41,043 nucleotides of DNA, from the NCBI RefSeq assembly GCF_002803095.1, contig NZ_PGLR01000050.1, forward strand, positions 1 to 41,043. Direction: 5' to 3'. A program made the translations under genes and the position numbers. Origin of the DNA: Pseudomonas sp. ZH-FAD. Lineage in GTDB: Bacteria; Pseudomonadota; Gammaproteobacteria; Pseudomonadales; Pseudomonadaceae. Position 1 is the stretch's first letter; every line of letters starts with the position of its first letter. Positions 22,495-29,537 of this stretch are shown in pieces. Below the pieces are notes generated by a model that was given only the letters and a program-made list of their open reading frames with translations, was not told the origin of the DNA and did no database searches.

Positions 22495-22697
22495 CACAAG
22501 CCCCTGCGATGGTTGGAGCACGAACCTGCCGGACTGATGCAGGCCTGTTGACCGCCCTTTTTTTTCCGCGCATGCGCGGAAAATTGAGGCCGCGTGCGAG
22601 CAAGACAAAGGCGCGGACTGCTCATTGCCACCTGGTACAACGCCAGCGCCAGCATGAAGGCCAGAATACCGGCAATTTCGTAGATGACACTGGGCAT
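22494..22697 (-). CDS. Small membrane protein with an odd C terminus (67 aa)
   Basis: GGAGTAGTCC precedes the ATG at 22697. The N terminus is one transmembrane helix (VIYEIAGILAFMLALALYQVAM). The remainder is basic and low-complexity (RPQFSAHARKKKGGQQACISPAGSCSNHRRG) and is encoded across the 22-base palindrome and an A run at 22553-22583. It may therefore be an intact gene with a recently altered tail. Confidence 0.45.
   Translation of the reverse strand: MPSVIYEIAGILAFMLALALYQVAMSSPRLCLARTRPQFSAHARKKKGGQQACISPAGSCSNHRRGL
22562..22583. repeat. 22-bp perfect palindrome beside a T tract
   Basis: TTTTCCGCGCATGCGCGGAAAA is self-complementary and extends a T8 tract on its left side. It lies inside the small membrane protein frame on the reverse strand. 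A T run is absent downstream on either strand, so it is not an ordinary terminator. Confidence 0.5.
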
Positions 22698-22700
22698 GGA

Positions 22701-22967
22701 CTACTCCGCCTCGCCGCAGGCGTTCGGCGCCGCCAGCTCGAAGTCGTATGCGGCATGAGTCTTTTCGCCCCAGATCAGGGCGAAGGCTTCGATGATCTTG
22801 TCTTTGAAATTCGCCAGCAGTTCTCGGTGGGTATCCGGGTCGGTGTCTTCGGAATTGAACAGCCAGCCTGGAGCGGACACCTCGGCACTCTCTCCAGGGC
22901 CGTATACGCTGCTATGACCGTCACTCCAGAGGTAGAGCGAGGTCACAACTTGGGAATTGGTGCTCAT
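22701..22967 (-). CDS. Hypothetical protein (88 aa)
   Basis: No family recognised. MSTNSQVVTSLYLW at 22967 is chosen because AGGAGCCGCT precedes it; the longer frame from 23099 runs into a tnpB relic. Soluble, acidic, with a helix (REL-LANFKDKIIEAFALIWGE). It is separated from the next reverse gene by three bases. Promoter not identified; the relic may have brought or destroyed one. Confidence 0.6.
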   Translation of the reverse strand: MSTNSQVVTSLYLWSDGHSSVYGPGESAEVSAPGWLFNSEDTDPDTHRELLANFKDKIIEAFALIWGEKTHAAYDFELAAPNACGEAE

Positions 22968-23036
22968 AGCGGCTCCTATTGCTGTTGGTTGGTGTTGCTC
23001 GACTTGTCGCAGGGGATGCCGCCGATCAGCCACCCA

Positions 23037-23141
23037 ACGGGCAAAGTAGGTCGCCTGTGCGTTGTTGGGGGCAAGTGCGATCTTGTGGGCGATGATCATG
23101 CGGTGGTCCTAACTTACTTGAGGGGGACTATAACGGCGCCG
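23037..23141 (-). pseudogene. Relic of the 5' end of a second tnpB element
   Basis: Reading from 23099 the first 21 codons give a sequence with HKIALAPNN and QATYFAR, which is the conserved N terminus of many IS605 OrfB/TnpB proteins. Similarity stops there and the frame runs into the upstream region of the next gene. The adjacent 23101-23141 (with CCCCCTCAAGTAAG on the reverse strand) looks like the left end of such an element. It is unrelated to the intact TnpB at 17421, which starts differently. Confidence 0.65.
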
Positions 23142-23230
23142 TGCCAGCTTCAACCTAGTCAGAGTGCAAAGAACCCGGAAGGCGGCGCAACTGAATGACG
23201 CTCAGTTACACACAGCCCGAAGCCCCACAA

Positions 23231-23605
23231 TCACAGCTCTTTCACGCCCCAGTGAATCTCGCCTACCAGGATCAAACCGCTGCGCTCGATCTTCACTGCT
23301 GAATACTGGGTTTCAGCATCGCCGGCCAGGGCCAATGCCTGCACCTGAGAGCAAACAGCTTCGAAATCATGCAGCAGACTCCCCGGCATCAGCCCCCAGG
23401 CGTCTTGATCGGGCGTCTTCCAGGCCACCGCGTAGGCACCCTCGATGCGGGTGGCCGAACGGCTTCCTACAAGGCCACGGTCAAGCGGGGTGGTCGCGTT
23501 CTCGTCACGAATGGCGCGGGCCAGATTCAGCAGGGCCTCACGCACTTTCGGCGAGCGGCCCTGGAGGCGTACCGACATACTCCCCAGTTGCGACAAGGAG
23601 GGCAT
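23231..23605 (-). CDS. Hypothetical protein (124 aa)
   Basis: No family recognised. Start uncertain: 23605 is used; MSVRLQGRSPKVREALLN at 23578 lies next to GGGGAG but with too short a spacer. Both overlap the preceding gene (by 68 or 41 bases). Beta-rich with one central helix (HDFEAVCSQVQALALAGDAETQYSAVKI) and a C-terminal LILVGEIHWGV. Last gene of the 24567-23231 operon. Confidence 0.55.
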   Translation of the reverse strand: MPSLSQLGSMSVRLQGRSPKVREALLNLARAIRDENATTPLDRGLVGSRSATRIEGAYAVAWKTPDQDAWGLMPGSLLHDFEAVCSQVQALALAGDAETQYSAVKIERSGLILVGEIHWGVKEL

Positions 23606-24092
23606 CGTTCAGAGCCGGTCGCTCAACTCGAATTTGACCGAGCGAGGACAGCTCTGCGGTCAGCGCCGAGAAGAACTCGTCCGCAGAGTGGTAAGGCACC
23701 TCGAACTGGAGGCCAATGAAACCCGCCCCGTCATCACTGTTCGGCGCAAGCCAATGCAGGGACAACGGATCAGTCGTGAACAGAAGACCAGGGAAAACCG
23801 GGATTTCCGTGTGCTTGTTCCCCGGAACGAGCTGGCAGTATCGATGATCGGCCTGGACCGCCAGCGTGATGAAAATATCACCCTCGAAGTCGGGATCGGA
23901 GTGCGGCCACGCCTCGCGGCAGTATATCCAGCAAGTAGCGCGGTTCAGCGGCGCCGGCAGTTCGTCGATACCCTTTCGGCTCAGTTCGATTTCATTGAAG
24001 ACGCAGCCCTGGCGTACCTCTTGGGGGATCGGCAGATGGCGCAGACCTTCCCAAGTCAAGGTGGCGGCTTGTGGCATGGATTGGATGGTCAT
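23538..24092 (-). CDS. Hypothetical protein (184 aa)
   Basis: No family recognised. Short aromatic/proline-rich and beta-type segments (CWIYCREAWPHSDPDFEGDIFITLAVQADHRYC) alternate with an acidic helix (HSADEFFSALTAELSSLG). The ATG at 24092 overlaps the stop of the 66-residue gene (ATGA). Soluble, cytoplasmic by composition. Confidence 0.6.
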   Translation of the reverse strand: MTIQSMPQAATLTWEGLRHLPIPQEVRQGCVFNEIELSRKGIDELPAPLNRATCWIYCREAWPHSDPDFEGDIFITLAVQADHRYCQLVPGNKHTEIPVFPGLLFTTDPLSLHWLAPNSDDGAGFIGLQFEVPYHSADEFFSALTAELSSLGQIRVERPALNDALLVATGEYVGTPPGPLAESA

Positions 24093-24289
24093 GCTTTGAC
24101 CCCGCTTGCCTTTGCAGCTTTCCGCACCGCCTTACGGTGCTCCGCCTTGCCCAAGCGCAGGGCCTCGTCGGAGTCTTTTGCCGGCACTCGGTATACTGTG
24201 CAATGGACGTAATCAGGGTCATCCGGTGCGCCTCCAGTTGACCAACTGCCATCAGGGAATCGAGCTGCGGTCCAGAGCGTGGTGTTCAT
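24089..24289 (-). CDS. Small hypothetical protein (66 aa)
   Basis: No family recognised. Start MNTTLWTAARFPDG at 24289 follows AGGGGTGCCTTCG. Basic C terminus (EALRLGKAEHRKAVRKAAKASGVKA) suggests a nucleic-acid-binding tail. It lies 20 bases after the lipoprotein gene and overlaps the next gene. Confidence 0.55.
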   Translation of the reverse strand: MNTTLWTAARFPDGSWSTGGAPDDPDYVHCTVYRVPAKDSDEALRLGKAEHRKAVRKAAKASGVKA

Positions 24290-24309
24290 CGAAGGCACCC
24301 CTTTGTGGG

Positions 24310-24567
24310 TCAGAGGGCAATGCCCTGGACAGTAGACGTGCTGGACGGAGCAGGCGCATCGCGCTCGAAGCCGCGAGGCTCGATCCACTGGCAGCACTGC
24401 TCACCGCCCAGCGATTGGCAGTTCGGCACGACGAAGACCGGGATAGCCCTCGCACGGTCGGGAGCGGAGGCCGTCTCGACTTGCTCGGCTCTATGGCTGG
24501 ACACGCAGCCGGACAGGATCAAAGACATGGCGATGAAAGCTGCGCGGGTCAGGTTGATGCGGCTCAC
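24310..24567 (-). CDS. Small lipoprotein (85 aa)
   Basis: The GTG at 24567 is supported both by a GAGGGATTTCCA ribosome site and by the promoter element 59 bases upstream. The signal is typical of lipoproteins: basic start (SRINLTR), hydrophobic AAFIAMSLILSGC with the lipid-modified cysteine at C21, then a Ser-rich linker. The mature part carries four cysteines (C21, C50, C58, C59), so it may be disulfide-linked in the periplasm. First gene of the operon running to 23231. Confidence 0.7.
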   Translation of the reverse strand: MSRINLTRAAFIAMSLILSGCVSSHRAEQVETASAPDRARAIPVFVVPNCQSLGGEQCCQWIEPRGFERDAPAPSSTSTVQGIAL

Positions 24568-24600
24568 TGGAAATCCCTCGTTTGTGAAAGTGATAGCTGC

Positions 24601-24626
24601 ATCTTGAGGCCCCCTGCCCTGTGTCA
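24601..24626 (-). promoter_or_regulatory. TGACACA-N13-CAAGAT promoter-like element
   Basis: On the reverse strand TGACACA is at 24626-24620, preceded by CCCGA, and CAAGAT at 24606-24601. The GTG start at 24567 is 59 bases from the first T. Confidence 0.75.
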
Positions 24627-24700
24627 TCGGGCGACGATCAAACTCGTCGATCCCGATGCTTGGGGCTGAGGGCTCTGTGCTTGTCGAGTGCTGGTGCGCC

Positions 24701-26641
24701 CTATTCCGAGGGGAGTGGGTCAGCGGCAGCCAGGGCACCGCGATGGTAGTCCTCGGCGCTCAAGAGCATCGGCGCCCACTCCAGGTACTGTGCTCGCGTC
24801 CTCGGGTCTACGAAGAAGCGCTTGAAGTCACCCAGCTTGTAAGCACTGACGTTGAACAGTTTGTCGAGCGGTGCCTTGAGTTGTGCCCGCACCTTGTCGT
24901 CGCTGTAGGCTCTGCGGGCCTTTAACCATGTGAAAGTGGCCATCCGGCTACGAGGCGTCCAGCCGGCCATCCTTGCAACGCGGCCAGGACCAGGATCACC
25001 CTCTGGTCGAAGCGTCTTGTAGTAATACTTGTTGTTGCTCGGAATCCGCCAATTGTTCCTCGTTTTGTTGTTCTCGCGCTCGGCCTCGCGCTCCATCCAC
25101 AGTTGCTCTTGGCCAAACATGACCGAATCTGCATTGGCATGTGCGTTACACGCGGCAATGTAGGCGTGAATATCGGGGGCCTCACCCCAGTGCAAAGCCA
25201 TTGAGCCGTCATATACCAGCTCGACCGACGCCGCGAAGGAAGCCGGACGCCACATCTGCACGGGGTTGTGAGGCATTAGCGTCTGCGTGCGGTCAAACAG
25301 TCCCTGCACGACAAGGGCGATTCTGTTGTACTCCTTTATCTGGCTCTGGATTTTTCGCATACCCAGATCGTAGTAGACGCTGGTGTCGTCGAACGGCTGC
25401 CACTCACGCGGGCTGAAAGAGTCGTAACCATGATGCGGGTTAGCAAACTGCCAGCTGCGATTGGGATTGGTCTTCTCCCATTCTTCACGGGGGTTTTCCA
25501 GCTCCCATTTCTGCCTTGCAGCCTCGCGCTGATTCCGTTGCTCAACAAGAGCATCAAACTCGCGCTTGGTGATCATCTGTTCGATGCGGTCACGATTCCA
25601 AACCTTCATCATCATCGGCTCGCTGGGATCAAACACAGCACGCTCAGGGAACATCAGCTCCCCAAAGTCGATTTCAGTGCTGACGCGGTACAGTTGCTCC
25701 CCATTGCGAACGATCAAGAAGGTGAACTTGTCGGCATCTGCGAGGCGTATCTGAACGAAGAAGTCCAGCCCCACGCCGGAGCGGTCTTTCTCAAACCGAC
25801 GCACCTTCATCGAAACCATGCAGCGCTGGAACGGGAGGATTCGATCACGGTTCACAGGCTTAGCCAGCCACTCGTCGAACTCGTCCATGCCATCAAACTC
25901 CATACCCCCGGAGTGGTAATCGAGTAGGCATTCCTCGTCACAGTACAGCCGGCGCTGCATGATTCGAAGCTTCTCATCCCTGCCGGCTGGAACGCCGTCA
26001 GAAATCTGCTTTACCGACTCGAAGATTCCCGAGTAAAGGCTGATGTTGAACAGCTTGTCCTCGATCTGCTTGACCGATTCTTTCATAGGCACCAGCTTGG
26101 CCTTCATTGCCAAGCCTGGGGCACCAAGCCAACGGGCAAGCTCGCCAGCGAGCTTTTCGTTTCGCTCGAATAGCTCAGGGAGGGTTTTGTTTTTTGCCAG
26201 GACTAGCGCGTTCTTGAATGCGCTTACGTCAACCTGACCAGAGAGCAAAGCAAGCGACTTCCCCTCGGTATCGCCGGCTGGCTGGTGCCCGATCTGAGGG
26301 GCAATGCCAAGGCTCTCAGTCAGGCGCTGGATTTCGGCCATGTTGGCAGCCAAAGCGTCCTGATAGTGCTGAACCATCTTCTGGATATGCTGCTCAGGGT
26401 TAGGCTCGAACGAGAGGGAGTCCCCAAACTCGTCACGATGCACCCGCATAGATCGATAGCCGCGTAGCTCAGGCTCGCGCAGCTCGACATAGTTGGTGCC
26501 TATCTCCATGACGCACATAAGCAGCTGCTCATCGTCATCGGCAACCCAGTACCACTGCCCAAGCTCAGCCTGCTCGAAGTCAGTGAAAACCTTCTCCACC
26601 TCAACGACCGGGATGACAGCAGGGTCAAATTTGGTGCTCAT
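24701..26641 (-). CDS. Large unknown protein (646 aa)
   Basis: No family recognised. The N-terminal domain (about 1-90) has beta and acidic segments (QWYWVADDDEQLLMCVM); 90-230 is helical with coiled-coil character (KNALVLAKNKTLPELFERNEKLAGELARWLGAPG..MKESVKQIEDKL); the middle has a beta core (KFTFLIVRNGEQLYRVSTEIDFGELMF) and a Trp/Asn/Pro-rich segment (EWEKTNPNRSWQFANPHHGYDSF, about 395-425). The C-terminal third is basic (NNWRIPSNNKYYYKTLRPEGD). No nuclease, P-loop or membrane motif. Single-gene unit driven by the element at 26707. Comparable in size and style to the 718-residue protein. Confidence 0.7.
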   Translation of the reverse strand: MSTKFDPAVIPVVEVEKVFTDFEQAELGQWYWVADDDEQLLMCVMEIGTNYVELREPELRGYRSMRVHRDEFGDSLSFEPNPEQHIQKMVQHYQDALAANMAEIQRLTESLGIAPQIGHQPAGDTEGKSLALLSGQVDVSAFKNALVLAKNKTLPELFERNEKLAGELARWLGAPGLAMKAKLVPMKESVKQIEDKLFNISLYSGIFESVKQISDGVPAGRDEKLRIMQRRLYCDEECLLDYHSGGMEFDGMDEFDEWLAKPVNRDRILPFQRCMVSMKVRRFEKDRSGVGLDFFVQIRLADADKFTFLIVRNGEQLYRVSTEIDFGELMFPERAVFDPSEPMMMKVWNRDRIEQMITKREFDALVEQRNQREAARQKWELENPREEWEKTNPNRSWQFANPHHGYDSFSPREWQPFDDTSVYYDLGMRKIQSQIKEYNRIALVVQGLFDRTQTLMPHNPVQMWRPASFAASVELVYDGSMALHWGEAPDIHAYIAACNAHANADSVMFGQEQLWMEREAERENNKTRNNWRIPSNNKYYYKTLRPEGDPGPGRVARMAGWTPRSRMATFTWLKARRAYSDDKVRAQLKAPLDKLFNVSAYKLGDFKRFFVDPRTRAQYLEWAPMLLSAEDYHRGALAAADPLPSE

Positions 26642-26681
26642 AAACGCTCCGAAAAATTCGATTTCAGCTGGTAGTGGGCTG

Positions 26682-26707
26682 AGCTTTACCCAGCTTGAAC
26701 GGTGTCA
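26682..26707 (-). promoter_or_regulatory. TGACACC-N13-AAAGCT promoter-like element
   Basis: On the reverse strand TGACACC is at 26707-26701, preceded by GGCGA, and AAAGCT at 26687-26682. The start at 26641 is 66 bases from the first T. Confidence 0.6.
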
Positions 26708-26975
26708 TCGCCACACACGAAAAATCTTCAAACCATAGCCTGGGGGCTCGGGTTGCTTTGTTCATCGCTTGCAGCCGGGGATAGACACGACAGAACAAGA
26801 CACCCCTTCATGCGTCCAGCGCCATTGCGTCACACAGCCACGAACCTTGACGGTCAGACGCCCTTCCCTCCAGGATCACGCACAACCACCGCAAGGTCGC
26901 CGCAGTATTCGATCACTGCTCCTACCGATCACTGCTCCTACTGGCAACGGCAGACGTGCCTGATCATCTGGCTGG
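26708..26975. other. Gene-free stretch with a 16-bp tandem duplication
   Basis: I see no convincing gene here. CGATCACTGCTCCTAC occurs twice head to tail at 26910-26925 and 26926-26941, a perfect 16-base tandem repeat. A forward frame covering the region has atypical composition and no ribosome site. Confidence 0.5.
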
Positions 26976-27209
26976 CTACTGTCCACTAGCACCCTCCAGC
27001 GGCGCGACTGCGACGTGCTCTGGAACCAGCGCTACTCGCCAGCCATGCACTGCTCTACAACACTTACACATCAGCAGCTCAGGGCCGTTGTGCTCCAGGT
27101 TGCCATCTTCGATCTTGCTCACCAAGCGAACGGCCCGCACATCGATGCCGGAGCACCAGCTCGCCGTTTCAGAGCGGTCGCATACTGGAGCCATCGCGTT
27201 ATTGCTCAT
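26976..27209 (-). CDS. Small cysteine-rich hypothetical protein (77 aa)
   Basis: The start MSNNAMAPVCDRSE at 27209 overlaps the preceding stop by 11 bases and has AGAGG upstream. Cysteines at CDRSE, SWCSG and LLMCKCCRAVHGW could bind a metal. No family recognised. Last gene of a three-gene reverse operon containing a PapB-like regulator. Confidence 0.5.
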   Translation of the reverse strand: MSNNAMAPVCDRSETASWCSGIDVRAVRLVSKIEDGNLEHNGPELLMCKCCRAVHGWRVALVPEHVAVAPLEGASGQ

Positions 27210-27462
27210 CGGCGACCTCTGCGGCTGCATAAAAAGGGGCCAGCTTGCGGGATCGCTCGCTTTCCTCCTTGAGAACGCCGAGGTTCAGATAGAACTGGGC
27301 CTTGCTCGCACCGTTCTGGCTCCACGCATCTTTCCCTGGCACCCCAGAGACAAGGTGATCACGCAGTGCGTTGATGACTTTCACGCTGCGTATGGAAGTG
27401 CCGGCCAGAAGCAGCTCGAACTGCTCTTGTGCTACATGACCGGGCTTGAGACTTGCACTCAA
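27199..27462 (-). CDS. PapB/FocB-like transcriptional regulator
   Basis: An 87-residue protein matching the PapB-family core: QFELLLAGTSIRSVKVINALR, then DHLVSGVPGKDAWSQNGASKAQFYLNLGVL (about 14-64), with the S-I-x-S-xKVI-ALRDxLV pattern and a following helix-turn-helix. PapB proteins bind DNA cooperatively and switch operons on or off. The ATG overlaps the preceding stop (ATGA). Second member in the window besides 12394-12747; the two share ALRDHLV but diverge elsewhere. Confidence 0.7.
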   Translation of the reverse strand: MSASLKPGHVAQEQFELLLAGTSIRSVKVINALRDHLVSGVPGKDAWSQNGASKAQFYLNLGVLKEESERSRKLAPFYAAAEVADEQ

Positions 27463-27944
27463 AGGTTCTTCCCCATAGGGCAGGAGTACGGGACGAACTC
27501 ACCATCCACCCACTCTTTGCCCATTTCGCCTGGGATGAGCGGGATACCCATCACGCTGAATACTGGCCGCGAGCAGATGGATTCCTGGACGTAGAGCACT
27601 GTGAAGTCATAACCCATCGACTGGGCGATTTCAGCAATCTCGTTGACGCTGATGAAGGAACCAGAGCGGAACTCGTAATCGAGCTTCGTCCAGCCGTGAC
27701 CGTCGATTGTGCGCGGCTTGGCGCCTTCGTCAGCAAACAGCTCGAAGGCGCGTTTGAGCACAGCTTCTCGGGCACTGTAGTCGCGCTTGAAGTCCAGGTA
27801 GCAGATGAAAGCGGAGCCATCGTACCAGTGCATCTTGATCTGATACCCCTGGCGCCAGTTCACCGATGTGAGACGGGTTACAGCGCTGACATTCCACTTC
27901 GGCAGCTGTTCGACTGCGGTTTTCAGTAGTTCGACCGGGACCAT
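27459..27944 (-). CDS. Hypothetical protein (161 aa)
   Basis: No family recognised. AGGAATGGCGAAAA precedes the ATG at 27944. N terminus is a helix-strand pair (ELLKTAVEQLPKWNVSAVTRL), then a beta core (YQIKMHWYDGSAFICYLDFKRDYS) and helices (AVLKRAFELFADEGA, VNEIAEIAQSMGYDFTVLYV). Cytoplasmic. First gene of the operon with the PapB-like regulator, possibly a partner of it. Confidence 0.55.
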   Translation of the reverse strand: MVPVELLKTAVEQLPKWNVSAVTRLTSVNWRQGYQIKMHWYDGSAFICYLDFKRDYSAREAVLKRAFELFADEGAKPRTIDGHGWTKLDYEFRSGSFISVNEIAEIAQSMGYDFTVLYVQESICSRPVFSVMGIPLIPGEMGKEWVDGEFVPYSCPMGKNL

Positions 27945-28239
27945 TTTTCGCCATTCCTAGATTCGTTTCGATGGCCACAGTCTACGGTAAACCATATACT
28001 GAGCAAGCCGAACTGCTGTCCCGGCTATAAAATCGTCGAGGCCCATAGTTGGGTTTGGGAAAGTGTCGGTATTGAATGGGGTGAGCCGGGCAAAGCCGTT
28101 ATCCTCAGCGCATGCTTTGATGAGTAGCCAGGGCGCTCGCTCACAACTGTTTGATCATGGCCGAGGGCGAGAAGGCGAATTCTGCACCAGCTGCTGGCCA
28201 AAGCCCCCTCCCCTAACAACGTTAAACAAAGGAGCCGGC
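27945..28239. other. Intergenic stretch, no gene supported
   Basis: Between divergent units. GCTATAAAAT at 28025-28034 could be a -10 for forward transcription. I find no TGACACA element and no protein-like frame. Confidence 0.4.
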
Positions 28240-28418
28240 ATGGCTACCAAGGATTACGAATTCACCGTAGGCAAAGGCCACCAAGTTATTTCCCCCTAAC
28301 CTGGGTTCAGGCATACGGCCAGTGGGAGTTGCGGCGGAATGGCGAGTCCGAAGTGATCGAACGCGACCAGTATAGGAACGACCTGTTTTCTGCCATTCAG
28401 TCCGGCAGGATCAAGTAA
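28240..28418 (+). pseudogene. Frameshifted small gene (59 aa if repaired)
   Basis: ACAAAGGAGCCGGC precedes the ATG at 28240. Frame 0 reads 19 codons to a stop at 28297 right after a C5 run (28292-28296). Re-reading in the -1 frame from the last C gives 40 more codons with protein-like content (LTWVQAYGQWELRRNGESEV.. ending SGRIK) and a stop at 28416. One lost C in the run, a sequencing error, or a genuine -1 frameshift at TTTCCCCC would all explain it. Neighbouring genes are intact. Confidence 0.6.
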
Positions 28419-28429
28419 GGAATTCAGAC

Positions 28430-28654
28430 ATGAGAGAAACGCTGGCTTTGCTGCTCGCCACTTTGGTCGGTTTTTTGGGCGTGGTGGTCAGCATTGCAAT
28501 TTGGGATAGCTCAACCGCGTTCTGGCTGAGGCTACCTACCTGGGCTCCGATCCTGCCTCTGGCTTGCTACACAGGAGCGTCAATTTGGGTTATTAGCCGA
28601 GTGGTTTTTGGAGTCCACCGCATAGTTGCTGGAAGTCAGGGCGCAAGGACATGA
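28430..28654 (+). CDS. Small membrane protein (74 aa)
   Basis: Two transmembrane helices, LALLLATLVGFLGVVVSIAIW and APILPLACYTGASIWVISRVVFG, with short basic ends (GSQGART). AAGGAATTCAGAC precedes the ATG. The stop overlaps the next ATG at 28651. Resembles small two-helix accessory membrane proteins; family not recognised. Its promoter is not evident; transcription may start before 28240. Confidence 0.65.
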   Translation: MRETLALLLATLVGFLGVVVSIAIWDSSTAFWLRLPTWAPILPLACYTGASIWVISRVVFGVHRIVAGSQGART

Positions 28655-29037
28655 ATCACGATCAATCAAGTGCTACCGGATTTCTCGCAGAACGCTTTGA
28701 GCGAGACTCGGAATTTACCTATGCAATCTTGGCGGACGCTGCCGGTGTTTTATTCTGGGTAGCAGTGCTTGCAAGTGTCGTAGTCGCGTTCATGTGGCTA
28801 ACTAACCTGATTGAGCACCTCACCTTTAGAAAGGGCTGGCGGCTGGCCATAGGTTTCGCTGGACTCGTAGGGCTGGCGAAAGCTCTGAGCGCTGCCGGTG
28901 CATATCTCAGAACCATATCTCCGTCATTCTCCCCTGGAGAAGCAGTTTTCGGCGCGACTTGGATACTGTTAAGCATGCTCCTGCTTATTGGCCCATTCGT
29001 TTTGATACTGAGCACAAAGAACAAGAAGCCCAGTTGA
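28651..29037 (+). CDS. Multi-pass membrane protein (128 aa)
   Basis: Three hydrophobic segments at about 26-52 (LADAAGVLFWVAVLASVVVAFMWL), 66-86 (AIGFAGLVGLAKALSAAGAYL) and 98-122 (AVFGATWILLSMLLLIGPFVLIL). Short charged N-terminal domain (FLAERFERDSEFTY) and a basic tail (STKNKKPS). Family not recognised. Coupled to the 74-residue membrane gene by ATGA overlap, so they may form a complex. Confidence 0.65.
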   Translation: MNHDQSSATGFLAERFERDSEFTYAILADAAGVLFWVAVLASVVVAFMWLTNLIEHLTFRKGWRLAIGFAGLVGLAKALSAAGAYLRTISPSFSPGEAVFGATWILLSMLLLIGPFVLILSTKNKKPS

Positions 29038-29051
29038 GGCAGAATTCTGCC
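29038..29051. promoter_or_regulatory. 14-bp perfect palindrome
   Basis: GGCAGAATTCTGCC is self-complementary and begins right after the TGA of the previous gene, 18 bases before the ATG at 29069. It is a candidate operator for the small gene downstream. Confidence 0.4.
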
Positions 29052-29068
29052 AAACCGCAGGTGGATGG

Positions 29069-29314
29069 ATGAAGAAGCCCAAGCTCAGCCCTGCTCAGGC
29101 AAAAGTCATGCAATGGCTCAGCCAGGGCTGGGGCGCTCGCGTCTCGCATGGCGCCGCTGTTGAAATCAACGGCGAGCGCGTGTGCAACCTCGACACCATG
29201 ACCGCTCTCGTCCGTATGGGCCTTGTGGAGCGCGAATCTCAATACCCATGCTGGGTGGCAACTGCTGAGGGTCGAAAACTCAGCCCCAACTACACCCCAC
29301 CTGAATCGGAGTGA
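29069..29314 (+). CDS. Small winged-helix-like protein (81 aa)
   Basis: No family assigned. LSPAQAKVMQWLSQGWGARV.. NLDTMTALVRMGLVERESQYPCWVATAEGRKL has the helix / helix / wing order of a winged-helix regulator (compare LTxxQxxxLxxL..TLxxLxxxGLVER). Basic start (KKPKLS). A 14-base palindrome lies 18 bases upstream, which fits an autoregulated repressor. GGTGGATGG provides the ribosome site. Confidence 0.6.
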   Translation: MKKPKLSPAQAKVMQWLSQGWGARVSHGAAVEINGERVCNLDTMTALVRMGLVERESQYPCWVATAEGRKLSPNYTPPESE

Positions 29315-29322
29315 ATGCCGGA

Positions 29323-29520
29323 ATGGCTCGGCGAAGCAAATACGGCAACATGCCCTCGGCGCCACAGCTCATTGCGAAGGTGAAAGGCGACGCAGGGGCG
29401 TACAAGGTCTGGGGCATCGACTGGATGCACCACAGAGTGCTGCTGGATCGTGCTGGCCTAGAGTGGGTCCCGATCAAGAATGTCGCTCTGGAACCGCCCC
29501 CCGCCGACCTCGATGACTGA
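29323..29520 (+). CDS. Small hypothetical protein (65 aa)
   Basis: No family recognised. MARRSKYGNMPSAPQLI at 29323 is preferred (GGAG ten bases upstream); a GTG at 29311 overlaps the previous stop. Beta-rich (AYKVWGIDWMHHRVLLDRAGLEWVPIKNV) with an acidic tail; could be a small SH3-like or barrel fold. Confidence 0.5.
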   Translation: MARRSKYGNMPSAPQLIAKVKGDAGAYKVWGIDWMHHRVLLDRAGLEWVPIKNVALEPPPADLDD

Positions 29521-29537
29521 CGCCTAGGAGAAACGTT

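Noticed and set aside
22968..23099. N-terminal extension of the 88-residue gene to 23099
   Set aside because: The extension begins with a tnpB N terminus, while a strong ribosome site precedes the ATG at 22967.
26956..27594. Forward 212-codon frame over the PapB-like operon
   Set aside because: Opposes three coupled reverse genes, one with a recognisable family.
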